Below, one piece after another: positions 35,337 to 43,659 of a stretch of DNA of 64,000 bases (position 1 is its first letter; each line of letters starts with the position of its first letter). Origin of the DNA: Flagellimonas meishanensis (lineage in GTDB: Bacteria > Bacteroidota > Bacteroidia > Flavobacteriales > Flavobacteriaceae); the NCBI RefSeq assembly GCF_019880545.1, contig NZ_JAINVW010000001.1:744001-808000 (forward strand), written 5' to 3'. The notes below the pieces were generated by a model that made no database searches, was not told the origin of the DNA, and was given only the letters and a program-made list of their open reading frames with translations. The translations under genes and the position numbers were made by a program.

Positions 35337-35415
35337 GCCCTTCCCCATAGAAAACCCCTATGTAATTATTCGTTATTATAATGTTAGGAAACATGGTAAA
35401 ACCCTACATATATCC

Positions 35416-35423
35416 TATATTTG
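35416..35423 (+). promoter_or_regulatory. -10 element of the suf operon
   Basis: TATATTTG, a perfect TAnnTTTG, 29 bp before the first suf gene. No convincing -33 TTTG at the right distance, so an activator may be needed (inference). Confidence 0.55.
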
Positions 35424-35452
35424 TAGACTATTTAGAATAAATCCAAGTAAGA

Positions 35453-35782
35453 ATGATCAAAGTTTCGGAGACGGCCAAACAGAAAGTCATCACCCTGATG
35501 ACGGAAGAGGGGTTTGATGCTTCTACAGATTTCGTTCGCGTTGGTGTGAAGAGCGGGGGATGTAGCGGACTTTCCTATGAACTCAAGTTTGACAAATCAC
35601 CCTCAGAATCGGACAAGGTGTTTGAGGACAATGCAGTTCGAATCATTGTGGACAAAAGAAGCTTTTTGTACCTAGTGGGAACTGTCCTGGAATATTCCGG
35701 AGGACTGAACGGCAAAGGGTTTGTTTTCAACAACCCCAACGCCCAACGCACCTGTGGTTGCGGAGAAAGCTTTTCGCTATAG
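35453..35782 (+). CDS. HesB/IscA/SufA family Fe-S carrier
   Basis: A-type iron-sulfur carrier of 109 residues. The three conserved cysteines are present: VKSGGCSGLSYELKF and, near the C-terminus, RTCGCGESFSL. First gene of the SUF operon, 44 bp before sufB. It would receive clusters from the SufBCD scaffold and pass them to target proteins. Homology is unambiguous. The symbol could be sufA or iscA, so none is given. Confidence 0.93.
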   Translation: MIKVSETAKQKVITLMTEEGFDASTDFVRVGVKSGGCSGLSYELKFDKSPSESDKVFEDNAVRIIVDKRSFLYLVGTVLEYSGGLNGKGFVFNNPNAQRTCGCGESFSL

Positions 35783-35826
35783 TTGAATTGATAATTGGAT
35801 ATTGCCAATTGCATTATTGAAATAAT

Positions 35827-37272
35827 ATGGCATACACAGAAGAAGAACTAAAAAAAGAACTGGAGACCAAGGAATATGAATATGGTTTCTACACGGATAT
35901 CGAGTCGGACACCTTGCCCAAGGGACTGAACGAAGACATTGTCATTGCCATTTCCAAAAAGAAAGAAGAACCTTCATGGATGACAGAATGGCGTTTGGAA
36001 GCTTTTCGCTCCTGGAAGGAGATGAAAGAACCCGAATGGGCCAATGTCAACTACCAGAAACCCAATTTTCAAGACATTTCGTATTATTCCGCGCCCAACA
36101 AGAAGCCCAAGTACAATAGTTTGGACGAGGTGGACCCCGAGCTGTTGGATACGTTCAAAAAACTGGGCATTTCCTTGGATGAACAAAAGAAACTGGCTGG
36201 GGTAGCCGTTGATATTGTGATGGACTCCGTTTCGGTTGCCACAACCTTCAAAAAGACCCTGGCCGAAAAAGGTATTATTTTCTGTTCCATTTCGGAAGCC
36301 ATCCAGGAGCATCCAGAACTCATAAAAAAATACATAGGCTCCGTTGTTCCGCAAAAGGACAATTTTTATGCCGCTTTGAATTCAGCCGTCTTTTCCGATG
36401 GTTCTTTTTGTTACATTCCTAAAGGGGTCAGATGCCCGATGGAGCTTTCCACCTATTTCCGAATCAACCAGGCCGGAACAGGGCAATTTGAAAGAACATT
36501 GGTCATTGCAGATGAAGGAAGTTACGTAAGCTATCTTGAAGGATGCACGGCTCCCATGCGTGACGAAAACCAGCTGCATGCCGCCGTAGTGGAACTGATT
36601 GCCTTGGATGGAGCCGAGATAAAATATTCCACGGTACAGAACTGGTATCCCGGCGATAAAGAAGGTAAAGGAGGGGTATTTAATTTTGTTACGAAAAGAG
36701 GTCTTTGCGAGAAGAATGCCAAAATTTCCTGGACCCAGGTAGAAACAGGTTCTGCCGTAACCTGGAAATATCCATCCTGTGTTTTGAAAGGCGATAATTC
36801 CATTGGGGAATTCTATTCCATCGCGGTGACAAACAATTTTCAGCAAGCAGACACCGGGACCAAAATGATCCACCTTGGAAAAAACACCAAGAGCACGATC
36901 ATTTCCAAAGGAATTTCTGCAGGGCATTCGCAGAACAGTTACCGAGGGTTGGTACAGGTGAACAGCCGCGCGGAGAATGCCAGGAACTTTTCGCAATGTG
37001 ATTCGTTGTTGATGGGCAACCGCTGTGGCGCTCACACCTTCCCCTACATTGAGGTGAAGAACAAAACGGCACAGATCGAACATGAGGCCACGACCAGTAA
37101 AATTGGGGAAGATCAAATTTTCTACTGCAACCAACGCGGTATCGACACGGAAAAAGCCATCGCGCTGATTGTAAACGGTTTTAGCAAAGAAGTATTGAAC
37201 AAGCTGCCTATGGAATTTGCTGTGGAAGCACAGAAATTGTTGGAAATAAGCTTGGAAGGATCAGTAGGATAA
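35827..37272 (+). CDS. sufB: Fe-S cluster assembly scaffold protein SufB
   Basis: 481 residues, the usual length. Family stretches: [100 protein letters not shown] and [20 protein letters not shown]. With SufC and SufD it forms the scaffold on which clusters are made using sulfur from SufSE. The next SUF gene, sufC, is separated from it by an inserted lipoprotein gene. Confidence 0.98.
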   Translation: MAYTEEELKKELETKEYEYGFYTDIESDTLPKGLNEDIVIAISKKKEEPSWMTEWRLEAFRSWKEMKEPEWANVNYQKPNFQDISYYSAPNKKPKYNSLDEVDPELLDTFKKLGISLDEQKKLAGVAVDIVMDSVSVATTFKKTLAEKGIIFCSISEAIQEHPELIKKYIGSVVPQKDNFYAALNSAVFSDGSFCYIPKGVRCPMELSTYFRINQAGTGQFERTLVIADEGSYVSYLEGCTAPMRDENQLHAAVVELIALDGAEIKYSTVQNWYPGDKEGKGGVFNFVTKRGLCEKNAKISWTQVETGSAVTWKYPSCVLKGDNSIGEFYSIAVTNNFQQADTGTKMIHLGKNTKSTIISKGISAGHSQNSYRGLVQVNSRAENARNFSQCDSLLMGNRCGAHTFPYIEVKNKTAQIEHEATTSKIGEDQIFYCNQRGIDTEKAIALIVNGFSKEVLNKLPMEFAVEAQKLLEISLEGSVG

Positions 37273-37285
37273 TAAACACCACACC

Positions 37286-38161
37286 ATGAAAAGAACACTT
37301 GCACTATTTCTTATTATCGCCATGGTTTCCTGCAAGCAAACCAAGAGGGAGACCGCTTCAAATAAGGATGAAAACCTTGAGATGGCCAAAACTGAGGTAA
37401 AATTATACACTTTCAGCGGAGGCACGGTCAACGCCAACAAGTTGGAGCTTTTTTCACAGGACACCACCTACACCGGACAGTCCCGGGAGTTTGCGGATGC
37501 CTTTTATGTGATCAGTCATCCCAAAGGGAATTTGATGTGGGATGGCGGACTTCCCGAAGGCTTGGTGGGAATGCCTGAGCCCTTCACTTCGCCCGACGGG
37601 GCATTTACGGTTTCCAGAAAAGATTCCGTTGCCCATCAACTCGCCAGTATCGGCATGACCGTGGATGACATTGATTATTTTTCAGTTTCCCATACCCATT
37701 TTGACCATATCGGGCACGCGAACGTTTTCAAGGGATCCACATGGTTGGTTCAGGAAAAGGAATATGATTTCATCACAAGCGAGGAGACACAAAAGAACAA
37801 TCCGGACAACTATAACGCCATCAAGGAACTTACCAACATCAAGAAAATCAATGGGGATTATGATGTTTTTGGAGATGGCAGTGTTATTATGAAATTTATG
37901 CCGGGCCATACCCCGGGGCACCAGGTACTTTATCTGAACCTGGCGGAACACGGTCCACTTTTGCTTTCAGGGGACCTCTATCATTTTGATGAGAACCGCG
38001 AGTACCGCAGAGTGCCCATTTTTAATTATGATGTGGCCCAGACCAAGGAAAGCATGGCAGCTTTTGAAGCTTTTGCCGAGGAAAAGGGGGCCAAGGTGTA
38101 CCTACAGCACTCCAAGGCCGATTTTGAAAAATTTCCCAAAGCACCCAATTATTTAAAATAA
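37286..38161 (+). CDS. metallo-beta-lactamase-fold lipoprotein inside the suf operon
   Basis: 291 residues. Signal peptide MKRTLALFLIIAMVSC with lipobox Cys16, so it is lipid-anchored outside the cytoplasm. The MBL metal motif is SHTHFDHIGH (His136, His138, Asp140, His141), then MPGHTPGHQ, LLLSGDLYHF and YLQHS supply the other ligands. The pattern is that of the AiiA/AttM lactonase-like branch, but lactonase activity is only a guess. It sits 13 bp after sufB and 19 bp before sufC, fully within the operon, although an exported hydrolase has no known role in Fe-S assembly. Confidence 0.85.
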   Translation: MKRTLALFLIIAMVSCKQTKRETASNKDENLEMAKTEVKLYTFSGGTVNANKLELFSQDTTYTGQSREFADAFYVISHPKGNLMWDGGLPEGLVGMPEPFTSPDGAFTVSRKDSVAHQLASIGMTVDDIDYFSVSHTHFDHIGHANVFKGSTWLVQEKEYDFITSEETQKNNPDNYNAIKELTNIKKINGDYDVFGDGSVIMKFMPGHTPGHQVLYLNLAEHGPLLLSGDLYHFDENREYRRVPIFNYDVAQTKESMAAFEAFAEEKGAKVYLQHSKADFEKFPKAPNYLK

Positions 38162-38180
38162 AACTTGAAGAAGAGATAGC

Positions 38181-38933
38181 ATGTTAGAAATCAAAAATTT
38201 ACACGCCAGCGTAGAGGACAAGAAAATCTTGAAAGGAATCAACCTTCAGGTGAATGCCGGTGAAGTGCATGCCATAATGGGACCGAATGGTTCTGGAAAA
38301 AGCACCTTGGCCTCCGTGATAGCAGGAAAGGAAGAGTTCGAGATAAAAAAAGGAACAATCACACTTGAGGGTGAGGATTTGGAGGAATTGGCCCCAGAAG
38401 AAAGAGCGCACAAAGGAATATTCCTGTCCTTTCAATACCCTGTGGAAATACCCGGGGTTTCCGTGACCAACTTCATGAAAACGGCCATCAACGAATCAAG
38501 AAAAGCCCGAGGATTGGAAGACATGCCTGCCAATCAAATGTTGAAATTGATCCGCGAAAAATCGAGCATGTTGGAGATAGACCGCAAATTTTTATCACGG
38601 TCATTGAACGAAGGATTCTCCGGAGGAGAGAAAAAGCGCAATGAAATTTTCCAAATGGCCATGATGGAACCGAAGTTGGCCATTTTGGATGAAACGGATT
38701 CCGGTTTGGACATTGATGCACTCCGTATTGTCGCCAATGGTGTGAACAAGCTTCGGGGCAAGGACAATGCCATTATCGTGATTACGCATTATCAGCGCTT
38801 GTTGGAGTACATCGTTCCCGATTTTGTGCATGTGCTTCACGATGGGAAAATTGTGAAATCAGGATCCAAGGACCTCGCCCTAGAATTGGAGGAAAAAGGA
38901 TATGATTGGATCAAACAGGAAGCCACTGTATAG
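38181..38933 (+). CDS. sufC: Fe-S cluster assembly ATPase SufC
   Basis: ABC-type ATPase of 250 residues. Walker A GPNGSGKSTLASVIAG, the SufC-typical Q-loop stretch GIFLSFQYPVEIPGVSVTNF, signature NEGFSGGEKKRNEIFQMAM, Walker B LAILDETDSGLDIDAL and H-loop VITHYQRLLEYIVPD. Drives conformational change of SufBCD. It is followed by a 72-bp gap with short repeats and then sufD. Confidence 0.98.
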   Translation: MLEIKNLHASVEDKKILKGINLQVNAGEVHAIMGPNGSGKSTLASVIAGKEEFEIKKGTITLEGEDLEELAPEERAHKGIFLSFQYPVEIPGVSVTNFMKTAINESRKARGLEDMPANQMLKLIREKSSMLEIDRKFLSRSLNEGFSGGEKKRNEIFQMAMMEPKLAILDETDSGLDIDALRIVANGVNKLRGKDNAIIVITHYQRLLEYIVPDFVHVLHDGKIVKSGSKDLALELEEKGYDWIKQEATV

Positions 38934-38946
38934 AGCTAATAAGACT

Positions 38947-39003
38947 TCTGATATCAGATTTCAGAAAATTGTTAACTGAACACTGATAACTGACAACTGA
39001 TTA
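38947..39003. repeat. short CTGAT/ACTGA-rich repeat between sufC and sufD
   Basis: The sequence TTCTGATATCAGATTTCAGA, then AACTGAACACTGATAACTGA and CAACTGATT, is a run of degenerate CTGA/CAGT units. CTGATATC and GATTTC also occur at the 3' end of the four-helix-bundle gene (42899-42925). It may be the solo remnant of the same repeat family. Confidence 0.45.
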
Positions 39004-39005
39004 AT

Positions 39006-40322
39006 ATGGATTTGAAAGATAAATTATTGTCATCCTTTTTGGCTTTTGAAGATTCCGTGGATTTGGACCATCCAGTGCACGAAGTCCGCTCGGAAGCCAT
39101 AAAGACTTTTGAGGCCAAAGGCTTTCCTTCAAAAAAAGAGGAGGCCTGGAAATATACTTCGTTGAACAATCTCCAAAAGGTGGATTTCAGCATTTTTCCA
39201 AAGGCGGAGAATACGCTGGAGTATCGGGATATCAAAAAATATTTCCTGCATGAGATAGACACCTACAAAATCGTGTTCATTGACGGCGTGTACAGTTCCT
39301 ATCTATCGGAAACGACACATGATGGAGTGGATGTGTGCTTAATGAGTTCTGCGCTGACAAAACCACAATACAAGCCCGTCATTGATGTGTACTTTAACAA
39401 AGTCGCTTCCAAGGATGAGTCCCTTACCACATTGAATACCGCTTTCAGTCGGGAAGGTGCTTACATCTATATTCCAAAGAACAAAGTTCCCAAAAAACCC
39501 ATCCAAATTTTGCATTTGGCGACCGGCAACGAGGCAGCTTTGATGTTGCAGCCCCGAAACCTGATCATTGCTGAAGAAAATGCCGAGCTTCAGGTGATTG
39601 AACGCCATCAAAGTTTGACAGGCAATGAAGTGTTCACCAACTCGGTGACCGAGATCTTTGCGGCCAAGGATGCCATTGTGGACTACTACAAGGTACAGAA
39701 TGATGCCAATACCGCATCATTGGTGGACAACACCTATATCTCCCAAAAAGATAACAGTGTGGTTCGCGTCCATACCTTTTCTTTTGGAGGAAAGCTGACT
39801 CGAAACAACCTAAACTTCTATCAAAATGGGGAGCGTATTGACTCGACCTTGAAGGGCGTTACCATTTTGGGCGAGAAACAGCACGTGGACCATCATACCC
39901 TGGTGCACCATGCGAATCCCAATTGTGAGAGCCATCAAGATTATAAGGGAATATTTGGCGAAAGGTCCACCGGTGTTTTCAATGGAAAGATCATTGTGGA
40001 CAAGATTGCACAGAAAACAAACGCTTTTCAACAGAACAACAATATTCTTATCAGCGATAAGGCAACCATTAACACCAAACCGCAATTGGAGATTTTTGCC
40101 GACGACGTAAAATGTTCTCACGGATGCACCATTGGCCAGTTGGATGAGGAAGCCCTTTTTTATCTCAGGTCACGGGGAATTCCCAAGAAGGAAGCCTCGG
40201 CTTTGTTGATGTATGCATTCGCAAACAATGTACTGGAAAGCGTTCGAATTCCTGAACTAAAGGCCCGAATAAACAAGATCATTGCCAACAAGTTGGGAGT
40301 TCGCGTTGGTTTTGAACTTTAA
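39006..40322 (+). CDS. sufD: Fe-S cluster assembly protein SufD
   Basis: 438 residues, paralogue of SufB and partner in the SufBC2D complex. Typical parts: GFPSKKEEAWKYTSLNNLQK near the N-terminus, then LNFYQNGERIDSTLKGVTIL, HVDHHTLVHHANPNCESHQD, FNGKIIVDKIAQKTNAFQQN and CSHGCTIGQLDEEALFYLRS. It follows sufC after the repeat-containing gap and precedes sufS. Confidence 0.97.
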   Translation: MDLKDKLLSSFLAFEDSVDLDHPVHEVRSEAIKTFEAKGFPSKKEEAWKYTSLNNLQKVDFSIFPKAENTLEYRDIKKYFLHEIDTYKIVFIDGVYSSYLSETTHDGVDVCLMSSALTKPQYKPVIDVYFNKVASKDESLTTLNTAFSREGAYIYIPKNKVPKKPIQILHLATGNEAALMLQPRNLIIAEENAELQVIERHQSLTGNEVFTNSVTEIFAAKDAIVDYYKVQNDANTASLVDNTYISQKDNSVVRVHTFSFGGKLTRNNLNFYQNGERIDSTLKGVTILGEKQHVDHHTLVHHANPNCESHQDYKGIFGERSTGVFNGKIIVDKIAQKTNAFQQNNNILISDKATINTKPQLEIFADDVKCSHGCTIGQLDEEALFYLRSRGIPKKEASALLMYAFANNVLESVRIPELKARINKIIANKLGVRVGFEL

Positions 40323-40337
40323 CACCATAATTGAAGG

Positions 40338-40412
40338 TGTCCTTTCGAGCCGTTATCCTGCGGGTAGGCAAGAATCGTCCCAAAACTAGATTTTCACCTT
40401 GTTCAAAATGAC
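40338..40412. repeat. REP-like intergenic repeat overlapping the sufS start codon
   Basis: Read on the minus strand it begins GTCATTTTGAACAAGGTGAA and ends GGCTCGAAAGGACA, with an imperfect CCTACCCGCAGG palindrome in between. This is the form of the abundant GTCATTTCGA... intergenic repeats of Flavobacteriaceae. The plus-strand end, TTCAAAATGAC, contains the sufS ATG. Confidence 0.5.
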
Positions 40413-41649
40413 AAATAAGAACACCATAGCAGCCAAATTAGATGTCGATGTGATCCGAAAGGATTTCCCCATCCTTAAACGGAAGGTAAACGGGCAGTCT
40501 TTGGTGTATTTGGACAACGCAGCCACCTCACAGACCCCGCAACAGGTGATCGATGCCATAGTCGATTACTATCAAAACTATAACGCCAACATCCATCGAG
40601 GCGTGCACAGCTTGTCCCAAGAGGCAACGGACGCCTACGAAACTGCCAGGGAAAAAATTCGAGCACATTTTAATATTGGAAAAAGGCATGAGGTAATCTT
40701 CACTTCGGGGACAACGCACGCCATCAATTTGGTGGCCTCTGGATTCACTCATTTTTTGAAAGAAGGGGACGAAATATTGGTTTCCGCCTTGGAGCACCAT
40801 TCCAATATCGTACCCTGGCAAATGCTATGCGAGAGAACGGGGGCCAAACTGAGGGTAATTCCCATGACTATGAATGGGGAGCTGAAAATGGAAGAATACC
40901 ATCGACTGCTTTCCGAGAGAACCAAGCTGGTTTTCTGTAACCATGTTTCCAATGCGCTTGGGACCATCAACCCTATAGAGGGGATTATTGGGGCTGCGCA
41001 CAAAGTTGGTGCAGCTGTTCTGATTGATGGAGCCCAGGCCGCGGCACATATTAAATCCGATTTGCAAAAATTGGACGTTGACTTTTACACTGTTTCGGCC
41101 CATAAAATGTGTGGTCCTACCGGTGTGGGCATTCTATATGGAAAAGAGAAATGGTTAAACAAGTTGCCCCCGTATCAGGGCGGTGGTGAAATGATTGCCG
41201 AGGTTACTTTTGAAAAGACCACCTATGCCAATCTGCCGCACAAGTTTGAAGCGGGCACGCCCAATATCTGTGGAGGCATTGCCTTTGGTGCTGCCTTGGA
41301 CTATATGAACACCATCGGGTTTGAAGCCATTTCGGAGTACGAAGATGCACTCGTTGACTATGCCACGGAGCAATTACTGGCCATTGATGGGCTCAAGATT
41401 TACGGAACTGCCAAGCATAAGACTTCGGTTGTTTCCTTTAATATAGAAGACATTCACCCCTATGATATTGGAACCATTCTTGATAAAATGGGCATAGCGG
41501 TCCGAACTGGGCACCACTGTGCACAGCCCATTATGGATTTTTATCAAATTCCGGGAACGGTCAGGGCCAGTTTCAGCTTTTATAACACCATGGAAGAAGT
41601 GGACAAATTGGTGGAAGCAGTCAAAAAGGCGAAAAGCATGTTGTTGTAA
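40408..41649 (+). CDS. sufS: cysteine desulfurase SufS
   Basis: PLP enzyme of 413 residues that takes sulfur from cysteine to give a persulfide. PLP-binding lysine in SAHKMCGPTGVG (Lys233) and catalytic cysteine in RTGHHCAQPIM (Cys371). N-terminus DFPILKRKVNGQSLVYLDNA with NIHRGVHSLSQEATDAYE. A TTG three codons upstream is possible, but I chose the ATG at 40408. That ATG lies within a REP-like repeat. SufE, which accepts the persulfide, follows after 27 bp. Confidence 0.97.
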   Translation: MTNKNTIAAKLDVDVIRKDFPILKRKVNGQSLVYLDNAATSQTPQQVIDAIVDYYQNYNANIHRGVHSLSQEATDAYETAREKIRAHFNIGKRHEVIFTSGTTHAINLVASGFTHFLKEGDEILVSALEHHSNIVPWQMLCERTGAKLRVIPMTMNGELKMEEYHRLLSERTKLVFCNHVSNALGTINPIEGIIGAAHKVGAAVLIDGAQAAAHIKSDLQKLDVDFYTVSAHKMCGPTGVGILYGKEKWLNKLPPYQGGGEMIAEVTFEKTTYANLPHKFEAGTPNICGGIAFGAALDYMNTIGFEAISEYEDALVDYATEQLLAIDGLKIYGTAKHKTSVVSFNIEDIHPYDIGTILDKMGIAVRTGHHCAQPIMDFYQIPGTVRASFSFYNTMEEVDKLVEAVKKAKSMLL

Positions 41650-41676
41650 TGCAGGCTAGTATAAAAAGGAAATAAG

Positions 41677-42099
41677 ATGACGATTCAAGAAATACAGGAG
41701 GAGATAGTGGACGAATTTTCCATGTTCGAAGATTGGATGCAGCGGTATGAGTATATGATTGAACTTGGAAAATCGCTTCCGTTGATCGATGGGCAATACA
41801 AGACCGAGGACCATATCATAAAAGGATGCCAGAGCAAGGTTTGGGTGCATGCCGAAATGAAGGATGACAAAGTTGTTTTTACGGCAGATAGTGATGCCAT
41901 CATCACCAAAGGCATCATTGCTATTTTGATACGGGTGTTCAGTAACCAAAAACCGCAAGACGTCATCAATGCAAGTACTGATTTTATTGACGAAATTGGA
42001 CTGAAGGAACATTTGTCGCCAACACGGGCCAATGGGTTGGTGAGCATGATCAAACAATTGAAACTCTATGCGGTGGCCTATCAGGCGCAGCTAAATTAA
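41677..42099 (+). CDS. sufE: sulfur acceptor protein SufE
   Basis: 140 residues. Accepts persulfide sulfur from SufS through Cys51 in IIKGCQSKVWVHAE and stimulates the desulfurase. The order EEIVDEFSMFEDWMQRYEYM and NGLVSMIKQLKLYAVAYQ is normal for the family. sufT follows after 6 bp. Confidence 0.97.
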   Translation: MTIQEIQEEIVDEFSMFEDWMQRYEYMIELGKSLPLIDGQYKTEDHIIKGCQSKVWVHAEMKDDKVVFTADSDAIITKGIIAILIRVFSNQKPQDVINASTDFIDEIGLKEHLSPTRANGLVSMIKQLKLYAVAYQAQLN

Positions 42100-42105
42100 A
42101 AAGGA

Positions 42106-42435
42106 ATGAGCGAAGAAATCACGATAGACACGCAAGAACTGGGCGAAAAGATCGTAAGGGTACTGAAAACCATTTATGATCCAGAAATCCCTGTAGACAT
42201 TTACGAGCTTGGATTGATTTATGATGTATTTGTAAATGAGGCCAATGATGTAAAAATCCTGATGACCCTTACCTCGCCCAATTGCCCTGTGGCGGAAACA
42301 TTGCCCGTGGAGGTTGAGGAAAAAGTAAAATCTTTGGACGAATTGAACGATGTGGAAGTGGAAATCACCTTTGATCCCCCGTGGACCCAGGATTTAATGA
42401 GCGAGGAGGCAAAGCTGGAGTTGGGGTTGTTGTAG
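42106..42435 (+). CDS. SufT-like DUF59 / MIP18-family Fe-S protein
   Basis: 109 residues. The DUF59 signature is YDPEIPVDIYELGLIYDVFV followed by LTSPNCPVAETLPVEVEEKV with the conserved Cys, then DPPWTQDLMSEEAKLELGLL. Family members help Fe-S cluster transfer to target proteins. It lies 6 bp after sufE, in the place usual for Bacteroidota. The role is by homology. Confidence 0.92.
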   Translation: MSEEITIDTQELGEKIVRVLKTIYDPEIPVDIYELGLIYDVFVNEANDVKILMTLTSPNCPVAETLPVEVEEKVKSLDELNDVEVEITFDPPWTQDLMSEEAKLELGLL

Positions 42436-42440
42436 TTTTT

Positions 42441-42468
42441 CAGACATCAGACATCAGACATCAGACAT
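42441..42468. repeat. tandem heptamer CAGACAT x4
   Basis: Four perfect copies of CAGACAT start 5 bp after the sufT-like stop. Seven-base units are prone to slippage. Similar sequence (GATGTCAGA) reappears after the four-helix-bundle gene at 42916. Confidence 0.85.
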
Positions 42469-42534
42469 CATAGAATTGACTAAATAATACAAACAAAGCA
42501 TATATCGAACCCCAGATATTGGCAAAACAGATAC

Positions 42535-42909
42535 ATGGAAAAGGGGTTTGAACAACTAGTTTCGTGGCAAAAAGCTCGAAAACTAAACATAGAGATTTAT
42601 AGAATTTCAGGCTTAGCAGAATTTTCAAGAGATTTCGGATTAAGAGATCAGATTAGAAGGGCTTCCATTTCAATTTCATCAAATATTGCCGAGGGATTTG
42701 GAAGAAAGTCAAACAAACAGTTTATATATTTTTTGAATGTTGCTTTGGCCTCCTGCTATGAAGTGAAATCTCAGCTATATCTTGCTATGGATATTGAATA
42801 TGTGGAAAAGGACGAATTTGAAAAAACCTATAGATTGTGTGATGAGATTTCAAAAACCATATACGGGTTGATTAAGCATTTGGAACTAAAAGTAAAAACT
42901 GATATCTGA
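42535..42909 (+). CDS. four-helix-bundle protein (S23 / intervening-sequence protein family)
   Basis: 124 residues, of the family first found in 23S rRNA intervening sequences and related to the Avd accessory protein of diversity-generating retroelements. Family stretches: FEQLVSWQKARKLNIEIYRI, GLRDQIRRASISISSNIAEG, FGRKSNKQFIYFLNVALASC and YEVKSQLYLAMDIEYVE. It is a basic, all-helical protein that probably forms a pentameric barrel and may bind nucleic acid. It interrupts the SUF operon between the sufT-like gene and DUF2480, flanked by related short repeats, and uses more AT-rich codons than its neighbours, as a recently moved cassette would. Confidence 0.88.
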   Translation: MEKGFEQLVSWQKARKLNIEIYRISGLAEFSRDFGLRDQIRRASISISSNIAEGFGRKSNKQFIYFLNVALASCYEVKSQLYLAMDIEYVEKDEFEKTYRLCDEISKTIYGLIKHLELKVKTDI

Positions 42910-42925
42910 TTTCGGATGTCAGAAC
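42899..42925. repeat. repeat at the 3' end of the four-helix-bundle gene
   Basis: ACTGATATCTGATTTCGGAT then GTCAGAAC. It contains the stop codon of the four-helix-bundle gene and matches parts of the 38947-39003 repeat (CTGATATC, GATTTC), and in inverted sense resembles the CAGACATC units at 42441. Confidence 0.4.
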
Positions 42926-42937
42926 GCTATTAAAAAA

Positions 42938-43444
42938 ATGGAAAAAGAAATCATAAATAGGGTAGCCCAAAGCAAACTCATCACCTTCGATCTTGAAGAT
43001 TACTATCCGGAGGGGAGAAGAGTAACTCTGGACATAAAGGACTGGTTGCACGAGGGGATCATCTTGCGCGAAAAAGAGTTCAGGGCTCACTTGGACGAGG
43101 AAGATTGGACATCCTATAAAGACACCTATGTTGCGATAACCTGCTCTTCAGAGGCCATTGTCCCAGGGTGGGCCTTCATGTTAGTGGCTTCAAGGTTGCA
43201 GCCATATGCCAAAAAAGTGGTGGTTGGGAGTTTGGAAGATTTGGAAACTTCCTTATATCAAGCTGTGTTGGGTGATTTGGATGTTTCCCAATTTGAAGAT
43301 AAGCCCGTGATCATTAAAGGATGTTCCAACAAACCGGTTCCCCAAAACGCCTACATCATGGCAACCCTGAAAATACAAGAAGTGGCCAAAAGTGTAATGT
43401 ACGGTGAGGCCTGCTCATCGGTACCACTTTATAAAAGTAAATAA
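42938..43444 (+). CDS. DUF2480 family protein
   Basis: 168 residues, soluble. Family stretches: LITFDLEDYYPEGRRVTLDI, KDWLHEGIILREKEFRAHLD, AITCSSEAIVPGWAFMLVAS and VIIKGCSNKPVPQNAYIMAT with two conserved-looking Cys. DUF2480 genes commonly end SUF operons in Bacteroidota, which suggests a role in Fe-S metabolism, but none is proven. It is the last gene of the operon, separated from the bidirectional terminator at 43617 by a repeat-rich gap. Confidence 0.9.
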   Translation: MEKEIINRVAQSKLITFDLEDYYPEGRRVTLDIKDWLHEGIILREKEFRAHLDEEDWTSYKDTYVAITCSSEAIVPGWAFMLVASRLQPYAKKVVVGSLEDLETSLYQAVLGDLDVSQFEDKPVIIKGCSNKPVPQNAYIMATLKIQEVAKSVMYGEACSSVPLYKSK

Positions 43445-43482
43445 TTCGGAATTTAGCAATCGGAGGTCAGATATTGGATGTG

Positions 43483-43504
43483 AGTTCGAGCGCAGTGGAG
43501 AACT
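43483..43504. repeat. REP-like palindrome
   Basis: AGTTCGAGCGCAGTGGAGAA then CT: an AGTTC / GAACT inverted repeat around GAGCGCAGTGGA, of the kind seen in many copies between flavobacterial genes (TTCGAGCGCAGTCGAGAAC type). Confidence 0.5.
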
Positions 43505-43526
43505 AATTAAAAGAAGACCAATCTTT

Positions 43527-43562
43527 GTTATTTCGAAATGAGTAAAGCGATTGGGAAATCTT
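43527..43562. repeat. degenerate REP-like repeat
   Basis: GTTATTTCGAAATGAGTAAA then GCGATTGGGAAATCTT resembles the GTCATTTCGAGCGAAGCGAG...AAATCT intergenic repeat with several changes. Confidence 0.4.
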
Positions 43563-43616
43563 GGAGCCAGATTACAGAACCATATAAATGAAGAGGGGCT
43601 ACCTAAAAGAATAAAG

Positions 43617-43639
43617 AAGCCCGGCTAAAAGCCGGGCTT
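43617..43639. terminator. bidirectional terminator between suf operon and surface lipoprotein gene
   Basis: AAGCCCGGC / GCCGGGCTT, perfect 9-bp stem with loop TAAAA, T-rich on the plus side and A-rich (TTCTTTATTC on the minus strand) on the other. It serves the DUF2480 end on the plus strand and the gene at 43660 on the minus strand. Confidence 0.8.
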
Positions 43640-43659
43640 TTAAAATTTTATATAAAAGA

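Noticed and set aside
36382-37134. A 250-codon frame antisense to sufB
   Set aside because: sufB is certain and conserved throughout this stretch.
42441-42468. CAGACAT x4 as a possible CRISPR or iteron array
   Set aside because: The units are contiguous 7-mers without spacers, there are no cas or rep genes nearby, and four copies fit a simple slippage repeat.
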